Origin: Natronohydrobacter sp.
GTDB taxonomy: Bacteria; Pseudomonadota; Alphaproteobacteria; Rhodobacterales; Rhodobacteraceae
Length of the DNA stretch: 27,618 nt
Direction: 5' to 3'
NCBI GenBank assembly: GCA_007117255.1
Contig: SKGU01000130.1
Location: 1 to 27,618, forward strand
Under the pieces are notes generated by a model. The model did no database searches. It saw only the letters and a list, made by a program, of their open reading frames with translations, and was not told the origin of the DNA. The translations under genes were made by a program, and so were the position numbers. Below are positions 1 to 9,097 of this stretch, piece by piece. How positions within the stretch are numbered: the first letter of the stretch is position 1; each line of letters begins with the position of its first letter.

Positions 1-41
1 CCCTGTTCCTTCTGCCGCTTCATCTTGCCGGAGATACGCAC

Positions 42-73
42 AAAAGGGGCGCGCGTCAGCGCGCCCCCCTTTT
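42..73 (-). terminator. Rho-independent terminator of the substrate-binding protein gene
   Basis: A perfect 9-bp GC-only stem (GGGGCGCGC at 46-54 with GCGCGCCCC at 59-67, loop GTCA) is flanked by A4 at 42-45 and T4 at 70-73. It could therefore terminate transcription from either side. It lies 7 bp past the stop codon of the minus-strand gene that ends at 80, so it is most simply that gene's terminator. It also suggests that no permease gene is co-transcribed directly downstream. Confidence 0.8.
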
Positions 74-79
74 AAGGCG

Positions 80-1657
80 TCAGTTCTTCACTACATCCTT
101 GAGCAGCAGAAAGAATGACGGCTCAAGCTGGAAATTGTCGACTGCATCCGAGGTCACGGCATTCTGCATCCAGTTCGCCACGAAGACCCAGGGCGCATCC
201 TCCTGCACGATCACCTGCATCTCGCGATACAGCCGCGCGCGCTCATCCTGATCGGTTTCGACACGGGCCGCCTCCAGCAGCGCATCGACTTCGGGGTTGG
301 AATAATAGCCCGAATTGAAACCACCGGCATCGGGCCAGGCATCCGTGCGCAGCGCAAGGAACGGCAACGTGTCGGGGTCATTGGTCATCCAGGCCATCTG
401 CGCGGCATCGGCGCGCCCCTCAAGCCCGGGGTTCACCCGGCCCAGGAAGGTGTTCCATTCATAGGTTTCGATGGTCACATCGAAGCCGACCTCTGCCAGA
501 TCCGCCTGAATCGCGGTGCCCATCGGAATCGGGTCCAGCATGCCAGAACCGCCCTCAGTGACATAGAAGGTCAGACTCGCACCCTCGGCCCCGGCCTCGG
601 CCAGCAATTCGCGGGCGCGGTCAGGGTCATAGGGGTAGGGCTCCAGATCCTCGTTATAGGCCCAGGCGAAAGCGGGCGGGATCGGGCCGGCGGCAACAGT
701 CGCCGTGCCTTCGAGCACGTCATTGACCAGTGCTTCCTTGTTGATTGCGTAATTCGCGGCCTGCCGCACGCGCTGGTCGGTAAACGGCCCTTCCTTCATG
801 TTCAGGATCAGGAACCACAGATGCGGGCCAGCCTGTTCGTGGACCGTATGCATGTCGGTTTGGAATTGCGAGATCGCTACGGGCGGCACCTCGACCATCA
901 CATCGATACCCCCCGACAGCATCTCGGCCACGCGGGTATTGGCATCCGTGATGGGGCGGAAGATCACGGCTTCGGTGCCTGAAACACCGTCCCAGTAATC
1001 CTCATTGCGGGTCACGACCACACGCTCGTTCGAGCGCCATTCGGCAAAGCGGAACGGCCCCGTGCCCGAGGGGTTGCGCCCGAAATCGCTGCCATGCTCC
1101 ATCACGGCGGCGGGCGAAACGATCAGCCCCGTCGGATAGGCAAGGTTCGACAGGAAGGGTGCATAAGGCTCGTTGAGCGTGAAGCGCACGGTCAGGTCAT
1201 CTAGGGCTTCGACCGACTCGATCGCCGAGAAGAAGAACGAGAGCGGGAAGGGGCCAGTGTCGTGATAGGGGTGGTCCTCATTGAGCATCCGCTCGAAATT
1301 CCAGACCACGGCTTCGGCGTCAAAGGCGCTGCCGTCATGGAAGCTGACGCCCTCGCGCAGGGTGAAGGTATAGACCGTGCCATCCTCCGAAATCTCCCAG
1401 GCTTCGGCCAGGGCCGGTTCGACCTCGAGCGTGCCCGAGGCATAGCGAACCAGCCCGTCATAGACATTCATCAGGATACGGAAATCGTTGACGGCGGTCA
1501 CCGCATGAGGGTCGAGCGCCTGCGGCTCGGCAATCTGGCCCACGACCAGCACGCCGGGCGGGGTTTGTGCCGTGGCGGGTGCGACCAGCGCAGAGCTGGC
1601 CAGAAGCGCGGCTGTCAAGACCCCGAAGCCGCGGCGGGTCAGTGCTGTAAAGGCCAT
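80..1657 (-). CDS. ABC transporter substrate-binding protein, family 5 (peptide/opine/nickel type)
   Basis: The 525-aa protein has the architecture of SBP_bac_5 periplasmic receptors: an N-terminal export signal, then the block LAEAWEISEDGTVYTFTLREGVSFHDG near residue 85, which is diagnostic of the family, and the usual length of about 500-530 aa. The signal contains TRRGFGVLTAALL, which fits a twin-arginine (Tat) signal, with likely cleavage after ATAQ near residue 31. AGGGAG about 9 nt upstream of the ATG supports this start. It would deliver a peptide-like or other small solute to an inner-membrane ABC permease, but no permease or ATPase gene lies next to it in the window and a terminator follows it. 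Family 5 includes nickel-binding NikA, but there is no sequence reason to prefer nickel. Divergence from a DUF1028 gene, with shared operators, suggests amino-acid or peptide-related catabolism. Substrate unknown. Confidence 0.9.
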   Translation of the reverse strand: MAFTALTRRGFGVLTAALLASSALVAPATAQTPPGVLVVGQIAEPQALDPHAVTAVNDFRILMNVYDGLVRYASGTLEVEPALAEAWEISEDGTVYTFTLREGVSFHDGSAFDAEAVVWNFERMLNEDHPYHDTGPFPLSFFFSAIESVEALDDLTVRFTLNEPYAPFLSNLAYPTGLIVSPAAVMEHGSDFGRNPSGTGPFRFAEWRSNERVVVTRNEDYWDGVSGTEAVIFRPITDANTRVAEMLSGGIDVMVEVPPVAISQFQTDMHTVHEQAGPHLWFLILNMKEGPFTDQRVRQAANYAINKEALVNDVLEGTATVAAGPIPPAFAWAYNEDLEPYPYDPDRARELLAEAGAEGASLTFYVTEGGSGMLDPIPMGTAIQADLAEVGFDVTIETYEWNTFLGRVNPGLEGRADAAQMAWMTNDPDTLPFLALRTDAWPDAGGFNSGYYSNPEVDALLEAARVETDQDERARLYREMQVIVQEDAPWVFVANWMQNAVTSDAVDNFQLEPSFFLLLKDVVKN

Positions 1658-1689
1658 TTGAGGCTCTCCCTGCTGATAATTGTTTGCTT

Positions 1690-1735
1690 AAATTATCATG
1701 ATAATTTGCATCCGTCAAAATTTTCATGATAATTT
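1690..1735. promoter_or_regulatory. Tandem palindromic operators in a divergent promoter region
   Basis: AAATTATCATGATAATTT at 1690-1707 is a perfect 18-bp palindrome. At 1718-1735, AAATTTTCATGATAATTT is a second copy with one mismatched pair. The centres are 28 bp apart. On the minus strand a TTGACG (1718-1713) could be the -35 of the substrate-binding protein gene, with GATAAT or TAATTT inside the first palindrome as -10. On the plus strand TTGCAT (1706-1711), 16 bp, GATAAT (1728-1733) could serve the DUF1028 gene. Both putative -10 elements fall inside operators, so a dimeric repressor could silence both genes. No regulator gene for it is in the window. Confidence 0.75.
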
Positions 1736-1759
1736 GACCGGAAGAAAGGAATGAACCGG

Positions 1760-2422
1760 ATGACATTCTCGATTCTTGCGCAAGATTTGAACACGGGTGC
1801 CTTCGGGGGGGCGGCGGCGACAGGTTCGCTCTGCGTTGGCGGCTGGGTGCTGCGGGGTGATTCGCGCGCCGGGATGTCCGCTTCGCAGGGCGCAGCCCCC
1901 TCGACCATGTGGGGCGAGGACGTCCTTGAGAGGATGCGCGGCGGCGAGGATGCGCAGACGGCGCTGGATGCTGTGGTCGACGCTGATGCCGGGCGCGGGT
2001 GGCGGCAACTGGCCGCGCTCGACACACAAGGCAACACAGCTTGCCACACTGGCCGGAATAACACCGGCTGGAGCGGATCTCTGCTTGGCCCGGGGCTTGT
2101 CGTGTCGGGCAATCTTCTTGACGGGCGGCAGGTCTTGGACGCGCTCAGCGACAGCTTTCAGCGTGCAGATGGCAGCATGGCCGAACGGCTTCTGGTTGCG
2201 CTAAAAGCTGCTGAAAGAGCAGGTGGCGACACACGCGGTCTGCAATCAGCAGCCTTGCTTGTTGTCGGCGATATGATGCCGCCGCTCACTTTACGGATCG
2301 ATTGGGCAGAGGACCCGCTTGGCGCGCTGCACGCGCTGTATCGCCGCAGCCAGAGTGGCGACTATGCCGCCTGGCTGCCTTGTGTGCCAACCCGTGATAA
2401 CCCCGAGCATGGCCCGCAGTGA
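1760..2422 (+). CDS. DUF1028 family protein (putative Ntn-hydrolase-like)
   Basis: The 220-aa product starts MTFSILAQDLNTGAFGGAAATGS, the characteristic opening of DUF1028 proteins, and continues with the family-like GxxxSQG block and the ALDTQGNTACHTG segment near residues 90-100. The ATG at 1760 is preferred over the one at 1751 because the purine-rich GAAGAAAGGA at 1741-1750 is then 9 nt upstream, and because the family usually begins MTFSI. Members often sit beside peptide ABC transporter genes and are thought to resemble Ntn hydrolases; the substrate is unknown. The divergent substrate-binding protein gene with shared operators fits a transport-plus-hydrolysis unit. The last 15 residues look poorly conserved. 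Function is inferred only at family level. Confidence 0.85.
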   Translation: MTFSILAQDLNTGAFGGAAATGSLCVGGWVLRGDSRAGMSASQGAAPSTMWGEDVLERMRGGEDAQTALDAVVDADAGRGWRQLAALDTQGNTACHTGRNNTGWSGSLLGPGLVVSGNLLDGRQVLDALSDSFQRADGSMAERLLVALKAAERAGGDTRGLQSAALLVVGDMMPPLTLRIDWAEDPLGALHALYRRSQSGDYAAWLPCVPTRDNPEHGPQ

Positions 2423-2883
2423 ACAGGGTAGAGCGCACAGGGCTTGTTGGATTGTTCGGCGCAATGCTCTGACCATGGTCCCTGACAAGACATCTCTGCT
2501 CGCGCGCCCTCGTGGTTTGCAACCGCTTCACAAATCTTGCCTAGCTTGCATAGGTGTCCGAGCGGCGCCTGGCTTGCTACAGGCTGAGTGTTCATTTCCG
2601 ATACGGCCCTATCGCGTATGGTCAGGTTCGCTGCGCTCCGGGGATCATTGGTCGTTGCCTTGCAGAGCGTGAAGCACGCCGAGGGACTGGAACGAATGGG
2701 TCCTGAGCCTTCACTGCAGGCTTGGCCGTGTTCTTTGAAGCAGGTGCTCAGATCAGGTTCCGTATGACATGGCGTCCGCCGTGTTTGCGCAGAGTGCGCC
2801 AGTTTCAAGGCCAATGACAAACGTCATGAAGCCCGGCCCGTCTGGCATGACGGACCTGAAGAAGGGCCGGCTTGCGGTTTGGA
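2423..2883. other. 461-bp intergenic stretch with no convincing gene
   Basis: This lies between the convergent ends of the DUF1028 gene and hypF. Open frames exist on both strands (for example 2362-2820 minus), but their products are rich in Cys, Ser and Pro, lack recognisable domains and overlap one another, so they look spurious. A GC-rich inverted repeat, AAGCCCGGCCC at 2829-2839 with GGGCCGGCTT at 2863-2872 (one bulged base), lies just beyond the hypF stop. It may act as a weak terminator or processing hairpin for the minus-strand operon, but there is no clear U-tract. The stretch could be remnant DNA; nothing in it is identifiable by eye. Confidence 0.5.
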
Positions 2884-5159
2884 TCAACGCGAACCAAGCG
2901 CTTGTTCAGAAGGCTGGATCAAAGTCTTCCTGTCCTGACAAGCGACGAGGGCTTGCCCGAAAGCAAGGCTGCCGTCATTTGCCGGAAGCTTTTGATGGAT
3001 CAACAGGCGCGCGCCGCGTAGAGCCCTGAACATATACTCAAGCAACACCACATTCTGGAAACAGCCGCCTGTCAGAACAACGGCTTCTGCGCGGCCTTCA
3101 TTCAGCAGCCGACGTGCGGGTCTGGCGAAGAACTCTGCCAGACTGGAATGAAACCGTGCAGCGATCAGTGCTTTGTCGACGCCTGCTTCGAGATCAGCAC
3201 AAATCGCCCTGAATAGCGGTGTCACCACAATTTCCGGGGCGTCATCTGTCGCATAGGGGGTGGCGGTCGGGGCGAGGATCGCGAGCGCTTCCAGTGCCAT
3301 CGCAGCTTCTGCCTCATGGCTTTGGCGAGCAGGGCAGATCCCCAGAATGGCCGCAACCGCGTCGAACAATCTTCCTGCGGAACTGGACAGCGGAGCATTC
3401 AGCCCTGACGCGCAAGCCTGACGGATCAGTGCGCGTGGTGCATCGGGAAACAGCCTGTCTGCCATATGCGCCAGACCTGCCGCATCCAGCCGAACAAGCG
3501 CGTTGCGCCATGGCTCGCGCTGCGCGGCATCTCCGCCCGCGAGGGGAGCGGGCTGCAGCCATGTGACACGCTCGAACCCCTCATAATCGCCAAGCAGCAA
3601 CTCACCGCCCCACAACGTGCCGTCCGGGCCTAGCCCCAGCCCGTCCAGTACAATCGCAGCAACCTTCCCGCTGTCACGCGGCCAGCCATTTTCGCCCAGA
3701 CAGGCTGCAAGATGGGCGTGATGGTGATGGACGGGGGTCACGTCAAGGCCCATGGCGCGGCCTGCTTGTGTGGGGCGAAAGCCGTCATGCGCATCGACCG
3801 CGACACGTTCTGGCCGGTGCTCGAAAAGAGCTGCATAATCGCCAAGAGCTTTTTCGTACTCATCCCATGTCAGGGCATCATCCAGATCACCAAGATGATG
3901 CGAAAGCAGGGCCTCCCCATCGCGTGTCAGACAAAATGCACCTTTCATCTGGCCACCCATGGCCAGTATCTGGGGCGCATCTTCAAAACCTGACGGCAGT
4001 GGGCATGTGTCGGGCACCCGCCCTCTCGCGTGGCGCAGGATCATGGGGCCTCTGGGTGTCATCCGTTCAACGGAATCATCCAGCCTGCGGGCTATGTCAC
4101 GGTCATGCATCACGAAACCATCGACGAATTGCGCCAGCTTGGCGCGTGCATCGGCGTTGCTGATGACTTGCGGTTCGCCCGAGAGGTTGCCCGAAGTCAT
4201 GACCAGCGGGGCATTGAACTTATCCATCAGCAAGTGATGCAGCGGCGTGTAGGGCAGCATCCAGCCCAGCGTTGGTATCCAGGCGCTACTGCAGGTGCCA
4301 GATGGTCGCGCTCTGTACGCTCCAGCACCACGATCGGAGCTGCGGCGTCTTGCAGACGGGAACGCTCGGCGGGTGATACGGCGCAACAGGCCACGATCAT
4401 ATCCAGTGTGCCCATCAAGGCGAAGGGTTTGGTCGGGCGGTGTTTGCGGCTGCGGAGCAATGCAACGGCTGTGTCTGAACGTGCGTCGCAGGCCAGATGA
4501 AAACCGCCAATTCCCTTGATGGCCAGTATCTCACCGGCTTGCAGCGCCATCACTGCCAAGGCGATAGGGTCGCCCTCTGTTGTGCCGCCGTTTCGCTCGA
4601 ACCAAAGCTGTGGGCCGCAATCGGGGCAGGCAATTGGCTGAGCATGAAAACGGCGGTCAGCGGGGTCACTGTATTCGGCGGCGCAGGCGCTGCACATCGT
4701 AAAGCCTGCCATCGTCGTCTGGGCGCGGTCATAGGGCAGGTTGCGCAGGATCGAAAACCGCGGCCCGCAATGCGTGCAATTGGTAAAGGCATAGCCGAAG
4801 CGCCGTGCCGACGGGTCGCGGATTTCGGCAAGACAGGCGGGGCATGTCGCGGCATCGGGTGTCACGCGCGTGCGCACGGCCCCGCCTGCGCTGGCGCGGA
4901 TCTCGAAATCAACTGGCAGATCGGCGGCCTGCAAGGATTCCACATCCAGTGCATCAACGCGCGCCAATGGCGGGGCTTCAGCTTTCAGAGCGGCCAGAAA
5001 TGCGGGCATCTTTGCGCCGCGTGCCTCGATCAGCACCCCGCTGGCGTCATTCAAAACCCAGCCCTGCATCCCAAGCCGTTGCGCCAAGACCCATACGAAA
5101 GGCCGAAAACCGACGCCTTGCACCTGACCTTTGACCCTGATCCTGCAAGTCTGACTCAT
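2884..5159 (-). CDS. hypF: HypF, carbamoyltransferase for hydrogenase cyanide-ligand synthesis; reading frame interrupted
   Basis: HypF uses carbamoyl phosphate and ATP to carbamoylate the HypE C-terminal cysteine, the first step towards the CN ligands of the NiFe site. All its domains are present. The acylphosphatase domain has VQGVGFRPF (about residues 10-18). Two zinc-finger pairs follow (CPAC...CTHC and CSAC...CPDC, about 105-180). The YrdC-like domain has KGIGGFHLACDA and, after the break, APLVMTSGNLSGEPQ. The C-terminal Kae1-like domain has VHHHHAHLAACL and TGGCFQNVVLLE. The frame is broken near 4270-4281: the upstream frame reads LAPAVAPG then garbage to a stop at 4227 (310 aa), while TLGWMLPYTPLHHLL continues in another frame to 2884. 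A 1-nt deletion (minus strand TACCA, five bases where six are expected) explains it. Start 5159 lies 85 bp after hupV. Either a true mutation or a sequencing error. Confidence 0.9.
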
Positions 5160-5244
5160 CGTTTCTTTTTCTCTCGACCACCTGTCAAGATGCGGCACTC
5201 CACCTTGGCAGGTATCGGGGGTCAGCCATGCCGCTGTGACGGTT

Positions 5245-6678
5245 TCAATGCACTGTGCAAACCATACACGGGTCGAAACTGCGCACAATGTGTTGCACGG
5301 ATAGCGGTGTATCCTCGCCGGGCATGACCGTGGCCCCGACAAGTGCTGCCTCGAGCGGACCGGGCACGCCTGCGGCATCACGCGGGCTGAAATTCCATGT
5401 TGTCGGAGCGATGATCTGATAGGAGGCAATTTGGCCTTCGTCTATGCGCAGCCAATGCCCCAATGCGCCGCGCGCGGCCTCAACCAGCCCCACGCCTTCA
5501 GCCTGTGCAGGCAGGTCACCTTGCGACATGAACAGCGCTGTCGGATCAATCGCCTGCGCCAGCTCTTCCATCAGGATTTGTGTGCGCGCGACTTCCAGCA
5601 ACCGCGCCCCGACCCGCGCCAGTACGCCGCCACCTTTGGCGACAAGATCGCGTGCCAGCGGATGGCCGTCGATGACCTGACGCGCCAGCGCGCCGCATTC
5701 CACGGGCAGGCCCGACAGACGCGGCGCCTTGCACCAACTATAGCCGGGCGCGCGCATTTCCTCATCCGGTTCCGTCAGCCCGTGGGCGGGGTGTACGGCT
5801 GTGCCCAGCATCCATGCATGGCTGACATCCTCTCGGATCGCTCCCAGTGCGATGTCGTGCCGCGTGCCGTCCTGCCACATGCCGCGGGCAAAACCGAACC
5901 GGGCCTCGATTGGGTAAGCGCCAAAGCTCAGATATCGCCCGGCACCCAGACCCATCTGCGCCAGATCAAGGCTGGCAGCAGCCCGCAGAAACAACCCCGC
6001 ATCGCCGCTGTGCCAGTCCAGAAGGCTGTCTTGCGTCTGCAGGGCGATAAACATTTCCAGAGGCGCGCCAAACAGGTCGCGTTCCAGAAACCGCCGGAAG
6101 CTGCGCAAGCTGGCGAGAATGCGCATACGTTCCGCCGCCGCAGGCGTGCGGGTCACACCGCCGGGCTGGATGGCCAACGTATGCGGCCATTTGCCCGCCA
6201 TCAGTCCGAGAATATGCATCAGGCTTGCGCGTGCCTCTACTGCAGCGCGTGCGCCCGATCCTTCCATGGCGGTGAAGCGCTGCAAGACAGCATCATGCCA
6301 GTCATGGCCATGATATGCAGGGCGGGCGAAATCAGGCATGAAGAACAGATAGAAATGCGTCAGGTGATCGCAGACATTTTCAACCGCATGGATCAGCGCT
6401 GCCATGCCCTCGCCTTGCGGCGTCGGGCGCAACCCCATTGCGTGTCCCAATGCCCGAGCGGCAGCGGCGGACTGACTGATCGAACAAATGCCGCAGATGC
6501 GTGGTGTAATAGTCAGCGCATCGCGCGGGTCGCGCCCTTCCAGCATGCGCTCAAACCCGCGATATTGTGGTGCATTGACCCTGGCGCTGGAAACGACCCC
6601 GTCTTTGACCTCCAGATGCACTTCCAGATCGCCTTCGACACGGTTGAACGGGCCGACGACCAGTTTTGCGCTGTTCAT
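5245..6678 (-). CDS. hupV: HupV, large subunit of the H2-sensing regulatory hydrogenase
   Basis: This 477-aa NiFe-hydrogenase large subunit has the L1 motif RICGICSISQSAAAARALG and the L2 motif DPCMVCTVH, which provide the four cysteines that bind the NiFe site. The protein stops exactly at the histidine of DPCxxCxxH, with no C-terminal extension for a maturation protease to remove. That is the hallmark of regulatory hydrogenases (HupUV/HoxBC, group 2b). With HupU it forms a cytoplasmic H2 sensor that signals to the kinase HupT. The start at 6678 overlaps the hupU stop (ATGA), so translation is coupled. A longer open frame upstream overlaps hupU and is not used. Confidence 0.96.
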   Translation of the reverse strand: MNSAKLVVGPFNRVEGDLEVHLEVKDGVVSSARVNAPQYRGFERMLEGRDPRDALTITPRICGICSISQSAAAARALGHAMGLRPTPQGEGMAALIHAVENVCDHLTHFYLFFMPDFARPAYHGHDWHDAVLQRFTAMEGSGARAAVEARASLMHILGLMAGKWPHTLAIQPGGVTRTPAAAERMRILASLRSFRRFLERDLFGAPLEMFIALQTQDSLLDWHSGDAGLFLRAAASLDLAQMGLGAGRYLSFGAYPIEARFGFARGMWQDGTRHDIALGAIREDVSHAWMLGTAVHPAHGLTEPDEEMRAPGYSWCKAPRLSGLPVECGALARQVIDGHPLARDLVAKGGGVLARVGARLLEVARTQILMEELAQAIDPTALFMSQGDLPAQAEGVGLVEAARGALGHWLRIDEGQIASYQIIAPTTWNFSPRDAAGVPGPLEAALVGATVMPGEDTPLSVQHIVRSFDPCMVCTVH

Positions 6679-7667
6679 GGGCGCGGCTTCCGCAACGTGG
6701 GGGGGATTTCTACACGGTCCGAGATTGCGTTGCGGGCGATGCGTTCGGGGGTTGCGGCCTTGGAAAGCGATGCCAGCGCCATGAACCACGCTTTGGGCAT
6801 GTCTGTGGGCAGCCCCACCGGAATGCCCGCGATCTTGGGGGTCTGGCTGAAGGCATGGCGGGGGTTTTCAAACTCGGGTGCCGTGCAGTTGATGCAGGGA
6901 TAGCCCCCGGAGGTGCAAGACCCCGAACCGTTCCACGGCCGGATATTGCAATCACCCACGGCCTGCGTGCCGATACAGCCAAGATGCTCCATCATGCAGC
7001 CCATTTCGGACAGGTCACGGGCGCTGGCCTTGTATTCGTAGAATTCATTCTTGGGACAGCCGTGATGCACCAGATGATCAGCAAAGAAACGTGGCCGGGC
7101 GTAGCCGTCAAGGTCCTGGGCATGGAACGCGCCAGCTTTCAGCAGCATCAGTGTTTCCAGCACCCAACCCGGATGCGTCGGACAGCCAGCCACATTGATA
7201 ACCGGCAGGTCTGCCCGGTCCCGGAAATCAGGCGCCAACAGGCCGCCGATATGACTGCCTTCATACTGAATGCCCACAGCATCGGACGGATTATCACCAG
7301 CCGTGGTCACGCCGCCAAATGCCGCGCAGCTGCCAACCGCAATCACATGACGCGCGCTGGGCGCAAGGGTCTGCACCCAATGCATCATGGACCGGCCTGT
7401 TCCCGTCAGCATCTGATACCGTCCTGTGCCGCGTGGCCCGCGCGCAATGGCTCCTTCTATGCATAACAGATCAAGCGCGACTTCGCCCTGCATGATCCGA
7501 TCCAGCAGCGCACGCACCTCGGTGCCTGTCTCGACGCTGAGCGCCGGGTGCCACAAGACACGGATACCAGCGTCCTCTAGCGTATCGAACACATTGGGGT
7601 TTTCAGCGCAAAGCAGTGACATGGTGCATCCACCGCAGCCCGATGCCTGAAGCCAGAGAAGGTTCAT
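6675..7667 (-). CDS. hupU: HupU, small subunit of the H2-sensing regulatory hydrogenase
   Basis: This 330-aa NiFe-hydrogenase small subunit begins directly with the iron-sulfur region (MNLLWLQASGCGGCTMSLL). It therefore lacks the Tat signal found on the energy-conserving subunit HupS and should remain cytoplasmic, as expected for a sensor. Cysteines for the proximal, medial and distal clusters are visible: CGGC near residue 11, GSCAAFGG, VAGCPTHPG, HHGCPKNEF, GCMMEHLGC, then SCTSGGYPCINCTAPEF. The start ATG overlaps the hupT stop by ATGA and the stop overlaps the hupV start, giving a strictly coupled hupTUV unit. The proximal site has CGGC, not the CTCC of HupS. Confidence 0.96.
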   Translation of the reverse strand: MNLLWLQASGCGGCTMSLLCAENPNVFDTLEDAGIRVLWHPALSVETGTEVRALLDRIMQGEVALDLLCIEGAIARGPRGTGRYQMLTGTGRSMMHWVQTLAPSARHVIAVGSCAAFGGVTTAGDNPSDAVGIQYEGSHIGGLLAPDFRDRADLPVINVAGCPTHPGWVLETLMLLKAGAFHAQDLDGYARPRFFADHLVHHGCPKNEFYEYKASARDLSEMGCMMEHLGCIGTQAVGDCNIRPWNGSGSCTSGGYPCINCTAPEFENPRHAFSQTPKIAGIPVGLPTDMPKAWFMALASLSKAATPERIARNAISDRVEIPPTLRKPRP

Positions 7668-9016
7668 GTATCCCCCGCGGCGTGGGCGAGCGGCAGTTCA
7701 AGCCGGAAACAGGCCCCATTGGTTTGTTGCGGACATACCCGCAGGTTGCCGTGATGTTCCTGAGCAATCTTGTGGCTGATTGACAAGCCCAGTCCGGTGC
7801 CTTTCCCGACGGGCTTCGTCGTGAAAAACGGATCAAAGATCATCGCCGCGATGTCTGGTTCGATGCCGGGGCCATTATCGGAAACCTGCAGCACTGCAAT
7901 CCCGTCTTCCTGCGTGCAACTCAGCGCCACGCGTCCGTTTTCCTGTCCTTCCAGAACGTCGAGCGCATTCTGCACAAGGTTCATGACCACTTGTTGAATG
8001 TGTCCGGCGCGCCCATGCATGATAAGGCTCTCACATCCTTCATGGACAAGACGAACACTCCCGGCGCGTCCGCGCAGCACCCATTTCGCGGCGACGCGGC
8101 TGATCTCGACAAGATCGAACTCTGCGATTTCGCCAGATCCGTCTGCCGACAGGCGACGCAGATCTGCCACGATGTCGCGCACCCTTTCGGCCCCCTCGCG
8201 CGCGCCGCGCACAGCTTCGCGCAGGTTGCGCAATTCGCGGTCGAGCCGCAGGTCCTCGCGCAGCGCGACCAGTTCGTCCCGGCTGGCGCCTTCAGTTACA
8301 CGGTCGAAATAGCTTTCGAACTTGGTGGCGTAGCGTTCCAGCGCGTGGGCATTGGCATAGACGAAGCTGATCGGGTTGTTCAATTCATGGGCAACACCCG
8401 CCAGCAACCGACCCAGCGAGACCAGCTTTTCATTGCGCACAAGCTGGCCCTGCATGGCCTTCAGCTCGTCATGGCTTTGCGCCAGCGCCTGATAAGCCTG
8501 ACGCAATTCGCCCACAGACCGCCCGGTCAAGACGAACCCTGCGACACGCGCGCGATCATCGAGGCGGGGTGCGATGACCAGTTCATAGGGCATTGGGGCG
8601 GGCAGGGCGTCCAGTTCCAGTTCGATAGATACGGGCGCTCGGTTGATCCGGCAGTCGTCCAGCGCGGCTTGCAAAGCGGCAGGGTTGGTAAACAGGTCGG
8701 CGGTCTGACCGCCCTGCAACTCTGCGTCATCCCGCCCCAGGCGCGCGGTCAATGACGCTGACACCTGCTCGATCTTGCCAAGGCGCGAGGCGACGATCAG
8801 AACATCCGAGACCGAAGCCAGAACCGACTCCAGAAACCCGCGCATGGATTGCAATTCCGTATTTTGCGTCTGCAGCCGTTCCTGATAGGCGACCAGTTCC
8901 GCATAATTGCGATCCATGGCCGCGAGCACTTCGGCCCATGTCTGATCGGCAAGCCGGCTATCCAGATGCGCCAAGAGCGGTGAGGTCGAGCCAGGCGACG
9001 GAAAATTCGGTTCCAT
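7664..9016 (-). CDS. hupT: HupT, sensor histidine kinase of the H2-responsive system
   Basis: The 450-aa soluble kinase has no membrane segments. An N-terminal coiled stretch (about 25-65) is followed by a PAS-like domain (about 65-165), a dimerisation/phosphoacceptor helix with LAGVAHELNNPISFVYAN (His210), and an HATPase domain with the N box (QQVVMNLVQNALD), G1 (VSDNGPGIEP) and G2 (GKGTGLGLSISHKI). Length and architecture match R. capsulatus HupT. There the kinase is held by HupUV and phosphorylates HupR, so that hydrogenase genes are repressed without H2. Overlap with hupU supports that assignment. No strong ribosome binding site precedes the ATG at 9016. The gene diverges from nikR across an 81-bp spacer. 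Confidence 0.95.
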   Translation of the reverse strand: MEPNFPSPGSTSPLLAHLDSRLADQTWAEVLAAMDRNYAELVAYQERLQTQNTELQSMRGFLESVLASVSDVLIVASRLGKIEQVSASLTARLGRDDAELQGGQTADLFTNPAALQAALDDCRINRAPVSIELELDALPAPMPYELVIAPRLDDRARVAGFVLTGRSVGELRQAYQALAQSHDELKAMQGQLVRNEKLVSLGRLLAGVAHELNNPISFVYANAHALERYATKFESYFDRVTEGASRDELVALREDLRLDRELRNLREAVRGAREGAERVRDIVADLRRLSADGSGEIAEFDLVEISRVAAKWVLRGRAGSVRLVHEGCESLIMHGRAGHIQQVVMNLVQNALDVLEGQENGRVALSCTQEDGIAVLQVSDNGPGIEPDIAAMIFDPFFTTKPVGKGTGLGLSISHKIAQEHHGNLRVCPQQTNGACFRLELPLAHAAGDT

Positions 9017-9043
9017 AGTGGCAATTTAACGCAACCCATTGCA

Positions 9044-9060
9044 ACATGCTACCGGCATGT
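9044..9060. promoter_or_regulatory. Small palindrome between hupT and nikR
   Basis: ACATGC-TACCG-GCATGT is a perfect 6-5-6 inverted repeat in the 81-bp spacer between the divergent hupT and nikR starts. It could be an operator for either gene. It does not match the spaced GTATGA/TCATAC NikR site seen upstream of the nik transporter operon, so the regulator is not assigned. Confidence 0.35.
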
Positions 9061-9097
9061 GCCAGTTTTGCCCCAGCGGGAACAAAAGGAGTGCCTG

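Noticed and set aside
1..23. Possible start of another minus-strand gene (ATG at 23, MKRQKEQ)
   Set aside because: Only seven codons visible, weak ribosome binding site and it lies beyond a strong terminator; cannot be supported from this window.
2362..2820. 152-codon open frame on the minus strand between DUF1028 and hypF
   Set aside because: Cys/Ser/Pro-rich translation without recognisable domains, overlaps the DUF1028 coding end, no ribosome binding site; other frames of similar size overlap it.
5431..6903. 490-codon open frame on the plus strand opposite hupV
   Set aside because: Shadow of hupV/hupU in GC-rich DNA; the minus strand encodes unmistakable hydrogenase subunits and the plus product has no family features.
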